Shown one piece after another: positions 1 to 9,914 of a DNA stretch of 21,730 nucleotides. Every line of letters begins with the position of its first letter. Position 1 is the stretch's first letter. The stretch is from Diplocarpon mali (Eukaryota > Ascomycota > Leotiomycetes > Helotiales > Drepanopezizaceae): contig JAENRP010000251.1 of the NCBI GenBank assembly GCA_024741835.1, forward strand, positions 44,174-65,903, read 5' to 3'. A program made the translations under genes and the position numbers. Under the pieces are notes generated by a model. The model was not told the origin of the DNA and did not search any database. It saw only the letters and a list, made by a program, of their open reading frames with translations.

Positions 1-170
1 TTTTTTTGGGGGGGAGTTCATCTGATTTGTTTTCATTTCTCCCCTCGGCACTTCCCCTGCACGCGCCACGCTCCAAGCACCGCCCGAGCATCGCGCCTTC
101 GGCTGAGCAGCGTGCAGATTGCCCTCCTCCGTACGCGCGCAGTGAGAGGGAGAGAGAGGTGGGGCGATAT

Positions 171-285
171 GCTTCGTCGCGGGCCCAGACTCGACACCAC
201 ATGAAAAAGCATATCCGACCTGACATCCCCACTGGGAACCCACCCTGGTGCGCACCCTCATGTGGTGTCCGTTTGGCCGGCCACG
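171..285. mobile_element. MITE-like element, copy 1
   Basis: The left end (GCTTCGTCGCGGGCC..., followed by ACACCACATGA at 194-204) is matched in inverted orientation at the right end (TCATGTGGTGT at 258-268, then GGCCGGCCACG). This gives imperfect terminal inverted repeats of about 27 bases around a ~55 base core. The unit recurs at 571-677 with the same ends and the internal CCACCCTGGT. There is no coding capacity, so a non-autonomous DNA element is the natural reading. A clean target duplication is not visible at this copy: TA lies on the left side, but not clearly on the right. Confidence 0.6.
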
Positions 286-570
286 GAGTCCAGATCGACC
301 CAAGTAATTCATCGGTTGGCGACGCGGCCGGAAAATTTCATCTCCCTCGCGGGACACACGAGCACCCCACCGGCGTAACGTACAACTGTCTACCAACCGG
401 CGAGGCAGAGCCCACGGGGCTATATATCGGCTGCGTCCAGGCCCGACTCTGACGGTAGACTCGAGCGGCCAGAAAGATCGAGATGGGGATCTGGAATATC
501 TGCCGGTGAAGCCTCGGTTTTCGGGATTTGAAAGGGCCCATTTTTCCTCTAGTGCGTGAAAAGAAGGTTA

Positions 571-677
571 GGCTTCGTCGCAGGCCAGACAAACACCACA
601 TGAAAAGTATACGCAACGTTGCCAAGCCACCCTGGTATACACGCCAATCTGGTATTCGTTTGGCCTGCCACGAAAGC
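571..677. mobile_element. MITE-like element, copy 2
   Basis: This is a second copy of the 171-285 element, beginning exactly 400 bases further right. The left end GGCTTCGTCGCAGGCCAGAC pairs with the reverse complement of the right end (GCTTTCGTGGCAGGCCAAAC), so the termini are inverted repeats of about 27 bases with a few mismatches. TA dinucleotides flank both ends (569-570 and 678-679), as expected for a Tc1/mariner-type TA target duplication, although TA is common by chance. The interior contains two GTATAC palindromes. It has no open reading frame of its own and is probably non-autonomous. The parent transposase is not in the window. Confidence 0.62.
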
Positions 678-875
678 TATGTGATGACGAGCGTTGCAGG
701 TAGTGCCGCTACATACGAGTAATCCACGACACACGGACTCCATGATATCCAAACTCCAAGGCTTCCAGAATTCTCCCAAGCAGCTTCAATCATTCATAAA
801 TGCCAACACCCCCTGCCTCGCGTGCGCAGACCGCTCAGTCCCGAGTTCCGATGTAAACATCACTTACCATTCCTC

Positions 876-2875
876 TCAAGCTGCCTGCACACCAGCCGTG
901 AAATGCAAGCTCCCGGATATATCCTGCATCTCGACCAAGCACCCGTCCTCCTCTCCCCCAGCACCCTTCCTCATCACCAGTTCCCTGTTTCCAGCACCCT
1001 TCCTCTCCTTGATGATGCGGATACCCTTCCCAGAAGTGTAGATTCTTCCCGATACGGTCTTCGCTCTCATGTATCCTTCCCAGGCATCAGGATACTGGAC
1101 ATCGACAAGCGCGGAGCTCGATGCATGCGTCGATTTTAAGCTGCGGAGCTTCAGGTCGGCAGTTGCGGCGCGGGGGTCGATGACAAAGAGGGGCTGAATC
1201 CTGGGAAATGGGGTGTCCTCGCCCGTGGGGATTTGGGTGGGCTTCTCAAGACTTTTGGCGAGAGCGATGAAGATTGGCTCTAGGATCTGTACCTTTGTCC
1301 TCCCGCTAACAGTGCGGGTTGCCAGGGTGTTCTTTGGAGTCGCGGGCACATCAGTGGAGCCGTCATCTTGGAGCACTGGAAGCCCGATGATGGTGATGGT
1401 GCCTGAGTTGCTCCTAAAGTCGCTGGTAGACCCGAGATAGAAGGAGCCGTGTATGCTGCCGGTGCTGGAGTGCACGTTGGTAATATAGTTTCTTGGTGGG
1501 GGTTTGTATGCTGGGTCTCCCGCGCCAACAGGGCAGTTGACCTGGATGTTTCCAGAGACCGTATGGACTTCCAGGTCGGCAGGTCTGGGGGCTTCTTTCA
1601 GGACTTCCTGAGGCATCACGTCCACATTGACACTTCCCGACTCCGAGGACAAACCCAAGAAATCCATCAAAGGGTAATTGCCATCGATATGGCCCGACAT
1701 GGTCTCAACCAGGATCCGGCGGGAAAAGAAGTGATAGTCTGGCTCCGATGATGTCCAACCTGGACTCTGCATTTCTAATCCTCCCGCCGAGACAGATGGG
1801 AACGAAACATGACCAGAAATACTCGAAAACTTCGATTGGCCGGTGACTTTGATCTTGACGTCATCTATCATTCTTAAGCTGAGGGTGATACTCTGAATCC
1901 AGAGGTTACTGAGCTCGACATCTTCCGGGAACCAAGCCGTGATTTGTAGGGACACACAGTGAGAAACACGAGTATCGAGACGGGCCGATCGTGGCGTGCT
2001 GATCTTCAGGAAACTAGAATTCTCATCCCATGTCCTCACAATTTCCAGGCTAGGGTCGCTGACATATGCATTCACGGTCAAGTAGGCTCGGTCTCCTTGT
2101 TCGGAATCCTTTGGCAGTCTTCGTATTCTGACCTCCCCCACGGTATTCACACGGGCCAGGCCTCTCGAATCATCAGCACCATACGTTGTCTGAAGCACGG
2201 TGAAATCTGCTCCCGTTGGGAACTCGTAGATGACTTCATCCTCCTTGGTTTTTGCGGTCTCGCAGTATGGTTCGACCAAATCTATGGGACTTTTGGCAGG
2301 GGACTTGTCATTCACATGTCCGGGGAAATTTGGAATACCACCCTCCTGAGGGACATGTTAGACCCCAACAGCCTTGAGCTACGAGCCAGACTTACAGATT
2401 TGTCGAGGTGAAACCGAGAAGTCATGAGCACTGTCACGAGGGCAAGCACGAGCGCAGCTAATGCCGATTTCAAAATCGTCCGCCTCCTGTCCGTCTGAAG
2501 AGGACCGGCAGCCAAAGGTGATCTCTCTGTCGGCTCATATACCGGAGCTGCCATGTTTTCTGGTTCACGAGGAGGAGGCAGGCCTGCGTCTAGACGGTGT
2601 TCAGGGAAGATGCAGTAGCTTCCACCGAGTGGCTCGTATGAGGAGGTCGGCGATGTTGGGCGAGGAGTGTAGGCGGGTGGGGCGCCGTTTAACAGGTGGC
2701 TTGGCTCCGCGAACATGTCCTCGTTCTGATGGGGAGAGACTGGTGAGCCGGGAGTGTCCGAAGAGGGCGATGGGGGGGCATGTGAAGTAGCATGTGCAAA
2801 CGCGGAACTATGGACTGGAGGTGATCGGGGCAGGATACGTGGTGTTTCTCGAGCTTTGTCCCGGGCGTCGCACAT
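876..2875 (-). CDS. Single-pass membrane protein with DUF4097/DUF7330-like beta ectodomain
   Basis: Two exons, complement(join(876..2345,2396..2875)), 649 residues. The 50 bp intron (2346-2395) has a GTAAGT donor, a TCTAAC branch site and a CTCAG acceptor. Splicing is in phase 0 and joins the two open frames cleanly. Residues 1-130 are a Pro/Ser-rich, presumably cytosolic tail with a PPAYTP motif. An RRR stop-transfer cluster precedes a hydrophobic helix at about residues 135-152. The C-terminal ~490 residues are strand-rich, with recurring motifs (ISGHV, MSGHI, VSGNI, STGSI, NSGTI, VSGRT, VSGRI, ISGSL) typical of DUF4097-type putative adhesin repeats; fungal proteins of this layout are usually labelled DUF7330. 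There is no cleavable signal peptide, so the ectodomain would be anchored with the N terminus inside. Function is unknown; a surface or wall role is inference. An alternative start at Met54 (in NEDMFAEPS) cannot be excluded. It is divergent from the ketopantoate reductase gene. Confidence 0.8.
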
Positions 2876-3092
2876 TTGGATGTGGTGAGGGTCCTGTCCT
2901 CCGCCTCCATCTCACGGCCAATGGTAGGATGGAGAACCATCGAACTGGATGCGATGCCGCTCGGATTGAAACGGCCGTCTGCGGGACTGAGCCCGTCGCT
3001 CCAGGATTTGCGGCTCAGGTCATGGTCGGCAGAGTGTAGATCGGTGGCAGGGTGCGCCATGACACGAGAAGAGCTGGTGCCTTCGATACGGT

Positions 3093-3103
3093 NGGGGGGG
3101 GGG
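3093..3103. other. Ambiguous base followed by a G homopolymer
   Basis: Position 3093 is N, directly followed by ten G residues. This is the only ambiguous base in the window and most likely an unresolved homopolymer length from sequencing. It lies in intergenic DNA and affects no gene model. Confidence 0.9.
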
Positions 3104-3200
3104 TGTTTGAGGATCCAAAAGCGCACGTCGGTGCCTTGAGAAGCCCACGATAGGTGGGCGAGGTAAGAGAAGCAGAGAAGGAAAGCAGAACAGCGGGCAA

Positions 3201-3302
3201 GCCGACGCCGACGCCAACGCAGACGCAGACGCAGACGCAGAAGTAGAAGCCGACGCAGATGCAGATGTAGATGCAGATGCAGATGCAGATGCAGATGCAG
3301 AG
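3201..3302. repeat. Compound hexanucleotide microsatellite (GCCGAC/GCAGAC/GCAGAT)
   Basis: The tract starts with two GCCGAC and one GCCAAC, continues with three GCAGAC, and breaks over 3241-3254. It then resumes with two GCAGAT, one GTAGAT and four GCAGAT units. The gradual change from GCCGAC to GCAGAC to GCAGAT suggests stepwise point mutation plus unit expansion. It lies about 330 bases upstream of the leftward membrane-protein start and 770 bases upstream of the rightward reductase start. Confidence 0.9.
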
Positions 3303-4071
3303 GATATCATCGGGCTGCCTGCGCGGAGAGACAAATGAAGATCAAAGTTAGCCAAGGAGATGATACCCTTCCGTCCTGTTTGAAACTTGAGGTGCAGCGA
3401 CCCAGGCCCCACCGGCAAACTCAATCTGATTGGGCACAGATCCGCCCCACCCCCACTCTCACGCGAGAGGCAGGGCGTCGGGGTCGTGGTTGGTGGCGCA
3501 TGGTCACATGACTTGGGCTCTGAGTTTGAACTCCGGTGCGGGCGTCTTTTACTCCGTACTTTCGGTCATCATTGGGAAATGACTCGTGTGTCTAGGGGCT
3601 CGTGGAAAAAGAATGGAAAAGCTTGAAAGGCTCGAATCGCTCATCATGTGCGAAAGCATCAGACTTTGATGGGTGCAGAAAGTGGCCCGATCACGTCATC
3701 GGGGAACCGCTGCTTGCGCAAGACATGGCAGCAGAGGTCTCCGGTCTGTTGCATCTTGCGAGTTCCGTTGCGTGGAGCTGGCAGGGAAAAGGCATCCTCT
3801 CTTTTCCGTACGTACATCCCTAGGTATTGGGTGCAAGCCTCGCTAAGATGACTTGTTCTGCCGCTCTCACCGCCTCATCAGACTCTCTCTCCCCTCGCTT
3901 CACCCTCCCTAGTCTCTAAACAAACCAAACAAAGCAAACAACAAGAACCTCTCAACGTCCGCTGAACCCGCAAACCTACCACCCGCGTATATCGATCGTC
4001 GCCTCTCCCCCCCTCCCTCCCTCCTTGTGACCACCGATATCCCCACTCCTAGGGAGCCAATTGCACCCTCC

Positions 4072-5398
4072 ATGCCACCCCCAATCCACATCCTAGGCCT
4101 CGGAAACCTAGGCCGCCTGTTCGCCCACGCGCTCGCTACGCAAGCGAACGCACCCCCTATCGTGCTGCTCTTCCACCGCTCTAGCATGCTGGCGGAATGG
4201 GATGCCGCGAATCGGGAGATCCAAATCACCACCTCCTGTATGCCAGCATCTCCTTTGGGATTCTCTCGGTCTCGCATCCCGTCTGGTATGGCCGGGGTGG
4301 AAGCCCTTGTTGACCTTTTCCGCGCCCAGGCACATGTTCCGCGTCTTCGAATTACGAGGTCGAAGTCATCCGCTCTCCTCATGATCCGGGCGCAAAGACG
4401 TCGCCGATTCGAAACTTGATCGTGACGACGAAAGCCACGCACACGCTCAGCGCACTGCGTCCCCTCGCTCATCGTCTGGATGCTCGTAAGCACTTCACGC
4501 ATCTCTACCCGCGTGCCCTCCACGGCCTCCAGCAACACGCCTTTCCTTCCCCAGCCCTGGAAAACACCACGGCTCACTGACGAAAGTACGCTCTCTAGAA
4601 TCAAGCCTCCTCCTGGCCCAGAATGGGCTCGGCACATTCCCCGAGCTGAACACCACCCTCTTCCCCTCTCCCGCTCAGAGACCCGCGTACCTATCCGCCA
4701 TAACCTCGCACGGCGTCTACTCCACCGGTCCGTTCCGCAGCGTCCACGCCGGGCTCGCAAGCATCACTCTCGGACCCAGCATCGCACCGCAAACCCCGTC
4801 GCCGTCGCCGTCGCCGTCGCCGACACAGGCACGACAGCCACCACGCCCGCAAGACGCCCACCAACCCCCAGCACAGAGCCAATACCTAATCTCCCACCTC
4901 CTCCTCGCACCCATCCTCTCCGCAACCTCGGTCCCCTCGGGAGAGCTACACCACCAGCAACTCGAGAAACTCACCATCAACGCCGTCATCAACCCGCTAA
5001 CCACGATCCTGCGCCTGAAGAACGGCCAGCTGCTAGACCCCGGATCCCCCGCCATCCGGGCGCTGATGCGCAGGCTGGTCGAGGAGTGTAGCCGCATTCT
5101 GCTCGCACTCTGTGACGCCCGTCCGGGCTCGCAGGAAGCAGAGAGATTCTCCCCGCGGAGGCTGGAGGGGAAGGTCGTGGATGCGGCGCGGACGACGGCT
5201 GCGAATACGAGCTCGATGCTGCAAGACGCTGACGCCGGACGGCGGACGGAGATTGCGTACATCAACGGCTACTTGGTGCGGAGAGCGGAAGAGCTTGGTG
5301 TGGAGTGCAAGTTGAACGAGGTGTTACTTGGGCTGGTGGGTGAGGGGAAGCGGGTGCATGTTGGGGATTTGGGGGAGTGGTTTCCTGGAGTTGGGTAG
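4072..5398 (+). CDS. 2-dehydropantoate 2-reductase (ketopantoate reductase, ApbA/PanE family)
   Basis: Three exons, join(4072..4237,4330..4485,4599..5398), 373 residues. It reduces 2-dehydropantoate to pantoate with NADPH, in pantothenate and coenzyme A synthesis. Intron 1 (92 bp) is GTATGC...CAG; intron 2 (113 bp) is GTAAGC...CTCTCTAG with a CTGAC branch site. Both splice in phase 1 and restore family-typical sequence. The nucleotide-binding loop GLGNLG is at residues 9-14 directly after a short N terminus, which supports the ATG at 4072. Other expected features are Lys90 in TTKA, SHGVYSTGPF, Lys231 and Asn235 in EKLTINAVINPLT (catalytic Lys/Asn equivalents), the NTSSMLQD motif, and Glu325 in RRTEIAYINGY. 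The length fits fungal PAN5-like proteins. A low-complexity Ser-Pro insert lies in the middle. An alternative second acceptor at 4586 would insert LRSLE before SSLLLAQNG; I chose 4598 because HRLDAQSSLLLAQNG fits the family better. Confidence 0.9.
4794..4830 (+). repeat. (CCGTCG)n tract coding for Ser-Pro repeats inside the reductase
   Basis: An exact CCGTCG hexanucleotide run encodes alternating Pro and Ser inside exon 3 of the ketopantoate reductase. It is followed by a Gln/Pro-rich stretch before SQYLISHLLLAPIL. It falls between the conserved SHGVYSTGPF / GLASITLGP strand and the helix carrying the catalytic lysine, a surface-loop position where fungal homologues vary in length. The unit is a multiple of three, so length changes keep the frame. 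Confidence 0.85.
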
Positions 5399-5682
5399 GG
5401 GATGGGGGCAGTGTATTTGTATGTACTCGTTATGTGTACAGCATCTGCAGTATATGGTCCAGAGCCGGGACAGACCGGGCGGTACTACTGATGTATGCGG
5501 AACAAGCAGAATATGCAGACTTGCAAGAAGCCTCGTTCATTCCATGATCTTCCTTGATACAATATGTGCAACGCCTCCCAGCCCTCAATCCCAGCACTGC
5601 ATTCAGCATTCATCTCCAAGTATCTGGCTCCTCTACCCACGCCGCCCTGTCCACGCAACTTCCCACCCGAAATTTGTACCCT

Positions 5683-6585
5683 TTACTTCGATACCTGGCT
5701 CGGCGTGACCGCGAAGGTAGGTCGCACGAATCTGCAGCGCATCCATCAGCCCTCTCCTCCCAGATCCCCTTCCCGAGCCCATGCCCAGTCCCAACCTCGC
5801 TCTCCGCTTGACGAAGACCGAGCTAGAAGGCAAACATACCGATCCGAGTTGTACGCACTCGTCGTGCTCCCCAGCAACGCCTTCTCGCGCGCCTGATCCG
5901 CGTAATGCCGACGCACCAGGTCGCGGTCCTCCTCCGCCGTCAGCAGCGGAATGAGATGGATCCTCGACCACATCTTCTCGCGCGCCAACTCACTAAATAT
6001 CGCTCATCAGCCATGGGCCCATCCAACTGCCCTGTTTCCACATCTCGGGAAATGTGGTGTCGGGGAATGAAGAGAAGGATGCCGGGGAACCTACTTCTGC
6101 TCCCTGATGCCCTTGCCAACTTTGTAGAAGCCGAAAGTCATCGTGCCCGCCATCACCAGCAGCAGCACGGAAGGTCGGAAGCCGCGCGCTGGGAGGTTGC
6201 GCTGCGAGGAAACGGGGAGTTAGCTTTCTGTTGCGTCCTGGTTCTCCAACTCGCTGCCCCGGGTGCTCATCTGCAATGCCAGTTCCGATCGGCCGTCTTG
6301 TTCTGTGCGGGTGTGTGGCCTCATCCTCTCTGCGACGGAGATTCCGCTACACCGCCTCCAGCCATTGCAGTCCCGCCCTTCTCCGTCAGGTTCTTCCCCT
6401 CCGGATCCTCACGACAGCCTATTCTCCTCATGCCGTCTCGATACTCCCATCTCCTTCACTCCGTCCCTCATTTCTCCCCTCAATCCTCATCCCTCCCGAT
6501 ACCTTAATTCACCACAAATGGGAATGACACGTACTTTATACTGAACAGGGTCGTATCCCCCAATGGGCGGCAGGTCTTGAGGCAT
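5683..6585 (-). CDS. NADH:ubiquinone oxidoreductase subunit NDUFA13 / GRIM-19
   Basis: Four exons, complement(join(5683..5731,5840..5992,6095..6201,6535..6585)), 119 residues. It is an accessory subunit of mitochondrial complex I in the inner membrane. Introns: 6202-6534 (333 bp, donor GTACGT, acceptor CAG), 5993-6094 (102 bp, donor GTAGGT, acceptor TTTAG), 5732-5839 (108 bp, donor GTATGT, acceptor CAG). All phases close without a stop. Exon 1 gives MPQDLPPIGGYDPVQYK. Exon 2 carries RNLPARGFRP and the single membrane helix (about residues 28-44), then FYKVGKGIRE. Exon 3 has NELAREKMWSRIHLIPLL followed by the acidic/basic helix TAEEDRDLVRRHYADQAREK and YNSDR. Exon 4 ends FVRPTFAVTPSQVSK. This matches the whole family layout and length. 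The start has A at -3 (ACAACATGC). It is convergent with the reductase (284 bp between stops) and tandem with FCP1. The long first intron is unusual for so small a gene. Confidence 0.93.
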
Positions 6586-7150
6586 GTTGTGTATGCGCTG
6601 GATTCTCAACTGCTCTCTTCTCAACTCGACCCGTCACAATCAAGGTTGGAAGTCGTGAGCTTTGGGCACGCTAGGCTCCTTTCGGGAAGAGGCGCATGGA
6701 CTCGGTCAAGACGCGAGAATTCGTGCACAAGATTCGAGTCCTACGTGCTCATCACGATGGCAGATCAACGCAGCATGGTAAAGGATCTCCGGTTCCCGAA
6801 TCCGCTCCATGCTAGCCAATTTTGCTCACGCATATTTACGCCTGTGCTATGCATGACTTCCTTCCCCTTCCTTGCTCCGTGACTTTCCAATCCTGCTCCC
6901 AACCCATCCAACCCAGCCTCATGTGAGGAGATACGCCATCTGTATCCATCCGCCAGCTAATGGCAATCAAATGAATTCAAGAATCTTACGCCAGCCCCAG
7001 AAGCAAAACACCAGCCCAGTCTAGCCGTCTAGAATGGGGAATGCAAGCAAGATGTTCGGGTTCCTCTCATCTCTCCTCATCTCAAAAGTTGTCCATGTAA
7101 AAGAATAGAAACAAGAATGGAAAATCAGACACTGGTCGTTTCATCGCAGA
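6586..7150. other. Intergenic: FCP1 3' end and GRIM-19 promoter
   Basis: These 565 bases separate two leftward genes, so they should hold the 3' untranslated region of FCP1 (right side) and the promoter and leader of GRIM-19 (left side). The right part is A-rich with GTAAAAGAATAG-like sequence near 7095-7110. No coding frame resembles a protein family. A T-loop-like GATTCGAGTCC near 6731 was examined as a tRNA candidate and dropped, because no acceptor, anticodon or T stem pairs around it. Confidence 0.6.
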
Positions 7151-9914
7151 TCAAGCATTGCCCGACGCCTCTGCCTCCTCCCGCGCGAGTTCCGCCTCAA
7201 ACTCCGCCTCTAGATCTGCCTCCAGATCATCACCGAACCCATTATCGTCGGTAACATCGTCCTTACCAGGCGTAGGCAGGTTGTCGATTCCCGGTACGGT
7301 ACTTTCAGACGTCTTGACGGTCTTCAGTCCCGTCGTCCTCTCCTTCGCAATTCGTTGCTTTTTTGCCAGCTTGCTCTCATCCTCACTATTTTCATCCTCG
7401 GTGATCTCGTCATGGTCTCGTTTGTGACCCCTACGACTCGAGTTGCTCTTCCCACTGGAATCGCTTTCGGTCCCAGAATCGTCTTCGCCGTCTTCGGAGC
7501 CCGAAGCCATAAATTCATCGAGCTCGTCGTCAACGGTGCCCCAGTCTAATTGCTTTAGGCCCTCGATTGGGGAATGCCCTTCCTCGATGTCGCTCGGTAG
7601 GAGGCCTTCGTCGTATTCAGCTATCTCTTCTTGGCTGTTTGACGGCACGCTTTCGATGTCATCATCCCCGCTTGACGATTCTTCAGAGCTTTCGTCGGAG
7701 TCATGGATGGAGGATGGCGTACTAGAATTGAATTCCTCGTCTCGTAGCCGATCAGCTTCATGGATCGTGACCTGCGAAAGATTAGTCTCCACATCTACAA
7801 CAGCACTGGTAATACTAACTAGATAAGGCGTCTCATCCTCCTTTTCCCACTTGCTCATGGAATTCAATAACCATTGCTGATTCACAATCTTGATATTGGG
7901 ATATTTTGCAGCTTGTCGAACTTTGTGCGTGCGTGTCCGACTTGTCGAGGCAACCAGATGTGTGACCTTTCGATTAACCCTGTAGCAGATTAGTTATTTG
8001 CGCATCCTATGGAAAATGATTAACACACTTAGCTTGGATGTTTGCACCGAAGCTAGCAGCTTGAAGTCCAATTTCGGTCCTAGAGTGTTGCAGTGAGCGA
8101 GAGAGCCAATGTTTGATAAGCGAAATATATTGATCATGTGAAAATTGGTTTAAATGCGAAGAGTTTAAGTACCTCATAATATCTGCTTGTAACGGCACCA
8201 GTCCCGACATAACAATCGTGCAACCATGTAACGTCTTGGCCCTGTTCCATGTAAGTGAGAGATTGGCAAAAGGTGATCCGTGAATATACTTCAACCGTGG
8301 CATGACAATTCCAATATCAGGAACTATCTTTAGGTCAGCTACCTTGTTCTTGATAGGCGCTCTTTTGTTATGTCCTGGCTTGAGTTGCGCAACCCGACCT
8401 CCATGAGCAGTGACCAGCGCGCCGTCATATTCCTCGTAGAAAGCCTTGTGTAATTGAGTCAAGTGCTGCTGGAGGTACTGGAGTTCCACGTCGTTATCGA
8501 CGAGTAGATTGTGTCTTTGGTGAGGTTGTTCTGGGGTCGTATGGCCATTTGACGGCTCATCGGCCGGGGTATCGCTTTCTTCTTTATCAAGCTTCTCTTG
8601 CATATGAAGCAGTGGCCGATCGGTCAATTGTTTCTCGAGGAACTTTTCTTGTTCGGCAGCTTGTTCGAGTCGGAGTGCTTGGTCGTCGCCACTTCCCATC
8701 GCAACTAACTCCGCCAAAGCACTGACCTTAGACCCTTCGTCTTGTTTGGCTTCTTGCGACATGTCTGTCTCGGCAGGCTTTATTTCTTCAGAGCTAGCAT
8801 CCTTTCCGCTGGAAGATTCGCCCCCCTCTTTTGTTTCATCTTCTCTGAGCTCGGTCTTCGAAATCTTCTTTTTTAGTACTGGCTGCATTGGTGGCAATTC
8901 CTCTCTTTTTGGTAGGAAACTCGAATTTATATCTCCGATCCCAAGGAAGAAATCGTACGGAACCACTTTGATAAGATTTTGCCGGTTGTTAGGCCATACG
9001 TCCGCGCGATCGTCAATGATAACGACCATCTTCGTATCTACCGGGAACAGGCGTGCAAGGCTCTTCGCTGTGACGTTTCCGTTTTCATCACGACTAATAA
9101 TCCGGTCTCCGAATAGTTTCTTGTCGGGGTCAACAATCTTGGCGATATTCATGGCGTATGCTCGAGTACCCATCGTGTATACGTGCAACTCGTACAGCTC
9201 CGATACCTTCGCTAGGAAATCTGCCAGTCCAGGGCGCATTTTGATATAATACCAGCATCCGGAAGCCAAACCCCTGGGACCATCGTCGTTCAGTTGGAAT
9301 GCCTTGACATCTTTGACAGCTTCGTAGTTCGGGGATGTTTTGTCTCTCTGCCATTCTCCCACCGTGGGCTCGATACAGGCGTGTATGATCGTCTGGTCTA
9401 GATCCACCACCAGCGAGAGCTTGCGGTGCTTCAGTAACCGCCGTTGCAATTCTTCCTCCGCCCTCGACGCCTCGTCCTCGCTAACCTTCAGCGAAGTCTG
9501 ATCGTGTATCATATTGATTTTCGCACGCTCCGTATCGTCTGATGTGCTGGCCCAGGTCATTTCCGTCATGTCCTTGCCGCACATACCGCAAAGCCCCTGG
9601 AATTGCACGGAATGCGGACAAGTCTCTTGAACCTCGGCGAAAATCAAGTCTCTCTTAACGACCATGCCCTCCTTGACCCTCCAGGACTTCAGCTTGCCTT
9701 CGGTAGAACTCTCCCAATCGCCGACGACAATCTCCTGCTTGGTCCATTGCATGGTCATGTCGCTACTGCTGGTATCGCCCACCACCACCGTGCGTGGCCA
9801 GGTGTATGAAAGGATCGGTTCCATTTTACTTATCTCATCGCCGGGCTGCTTGAGCAGCTTGACGATGGTAATGGGATATTTCAGCTTCGCCCCTAAGCTC
9901 AGTAGCTTGCCCAT
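7151..9914 (-). CDS. FCP1: RNA polymerase II CTD phosphatase FCP1
   Basis: Three exons, complement(join(7151..7979,8029..8079,8173..9914)), 873 residues. It dephosphorylates the Rpb1 C-terminal repeat in the nucleus to recycle polymerase. Residues ~1-95 form the lipoyl-like N-terminal domain (GKLKSWRVKEGMVV), followed by two CxxC-like cysteine pairs (CPHSVQFQGLCGMCG, ~99-112). The FCP homology domain starts at KLSLVVDLDQTIIHA with the catalytic DxDxT at 171-175 and the second acidic motif IIDDRADVW at ~299-307. A charged Gln/Glu linker leads to the BRCT domain (about 560-665: TLHGCTIVMSGLVP ... RKVTHLVAST ... IKIVNQQWL). The C-terminal ~190 residues are very acidic with a basic patch (KRDHDE..., KLAKKQR), as in the TFIIF-binding tails of FCP1. 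Intron 1 (8080-8172, 93 bp) and intron 2 (7980-8028, 49 bp, CTAAT branch site) bracket a 51 bp exon within BRCT. ATG 9914 (ACAAGATGG) is the first in-frame ATG before the conserved N terminus. Confidence 0.95.

Larger units (their letters stand above)
1..875. other. Non-genic left flank
   Basis: No coding region is supported here. Several frames are open for 60-150 codons, but none resembles a known protein, and they overlap each other on both strands of moderately GC-rich DNA. The stretch begins with homopolymers (T7 followed by a G run), which could mark an assembly edge. Its recognisable content is a pair of short terminal-inverted-repeat elements, described separately. The rightmost ~150 bases probably hold the 3' untranslated region of the leftward gene ending at 876. 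A GTAAGT donor-like site just past that stop (reverse strand, 862-867) suggests a possible intron in the 3' UTR. Confidence 0.6.
2876..4071. other. Divergent intergenic / promoter region
   Basis: This 1.2 kb stretch separates two divergently transcribed genes (starts at 2875 on - and 4072 on +), so it must hold both promoters. No gene is supported. Reverse-strand frames across 3020-3424 are Ser/Ala repeats produced by the hexanucleotide microsatellite and run through an ambiguous base. The last ~190 bases before the + strand start are CT-rich (TCTCTCTCCCCTCGC region, 3880-3910). An A/C-rich leader with AAACAAACC-type repeats follows (3917-3945), as is common in fungal 5' untranslated leaders. 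No TATA box stands out. Confidence 0.6.

Noticed and set aside
3020..3424. Reverse-strand frame with a long Ser-Ala repeat
   Set aside because: The repeat is just the hexanucleotide microsatellite read through, and the frame also crosses the ambiguous base at 3093. No conserved sequence flanks it.
3909..4760. 283-codon reverse-strand frame
   Set aside because: It lies antisense to the first three exons of the ketopantoate reductase, whose + strand product has clear family motifs. The Arg/Gly-rich translation is typical of an antisense shadow.
4480..5091. 203-codon + frame overlapping the reductase
   Set aside because: Arg/Pro/His-rich translation in the wrong frame. The correct frame carries SHGVYSTGPF and EKLTINAVINPLT.
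6700..6760. GATTCGAGTCC, a T-loop-like match in the GRIM-19 upstream region
   Set aside because: The surrounding bases do not form a T stem, anticodon stem or acceptor stem.
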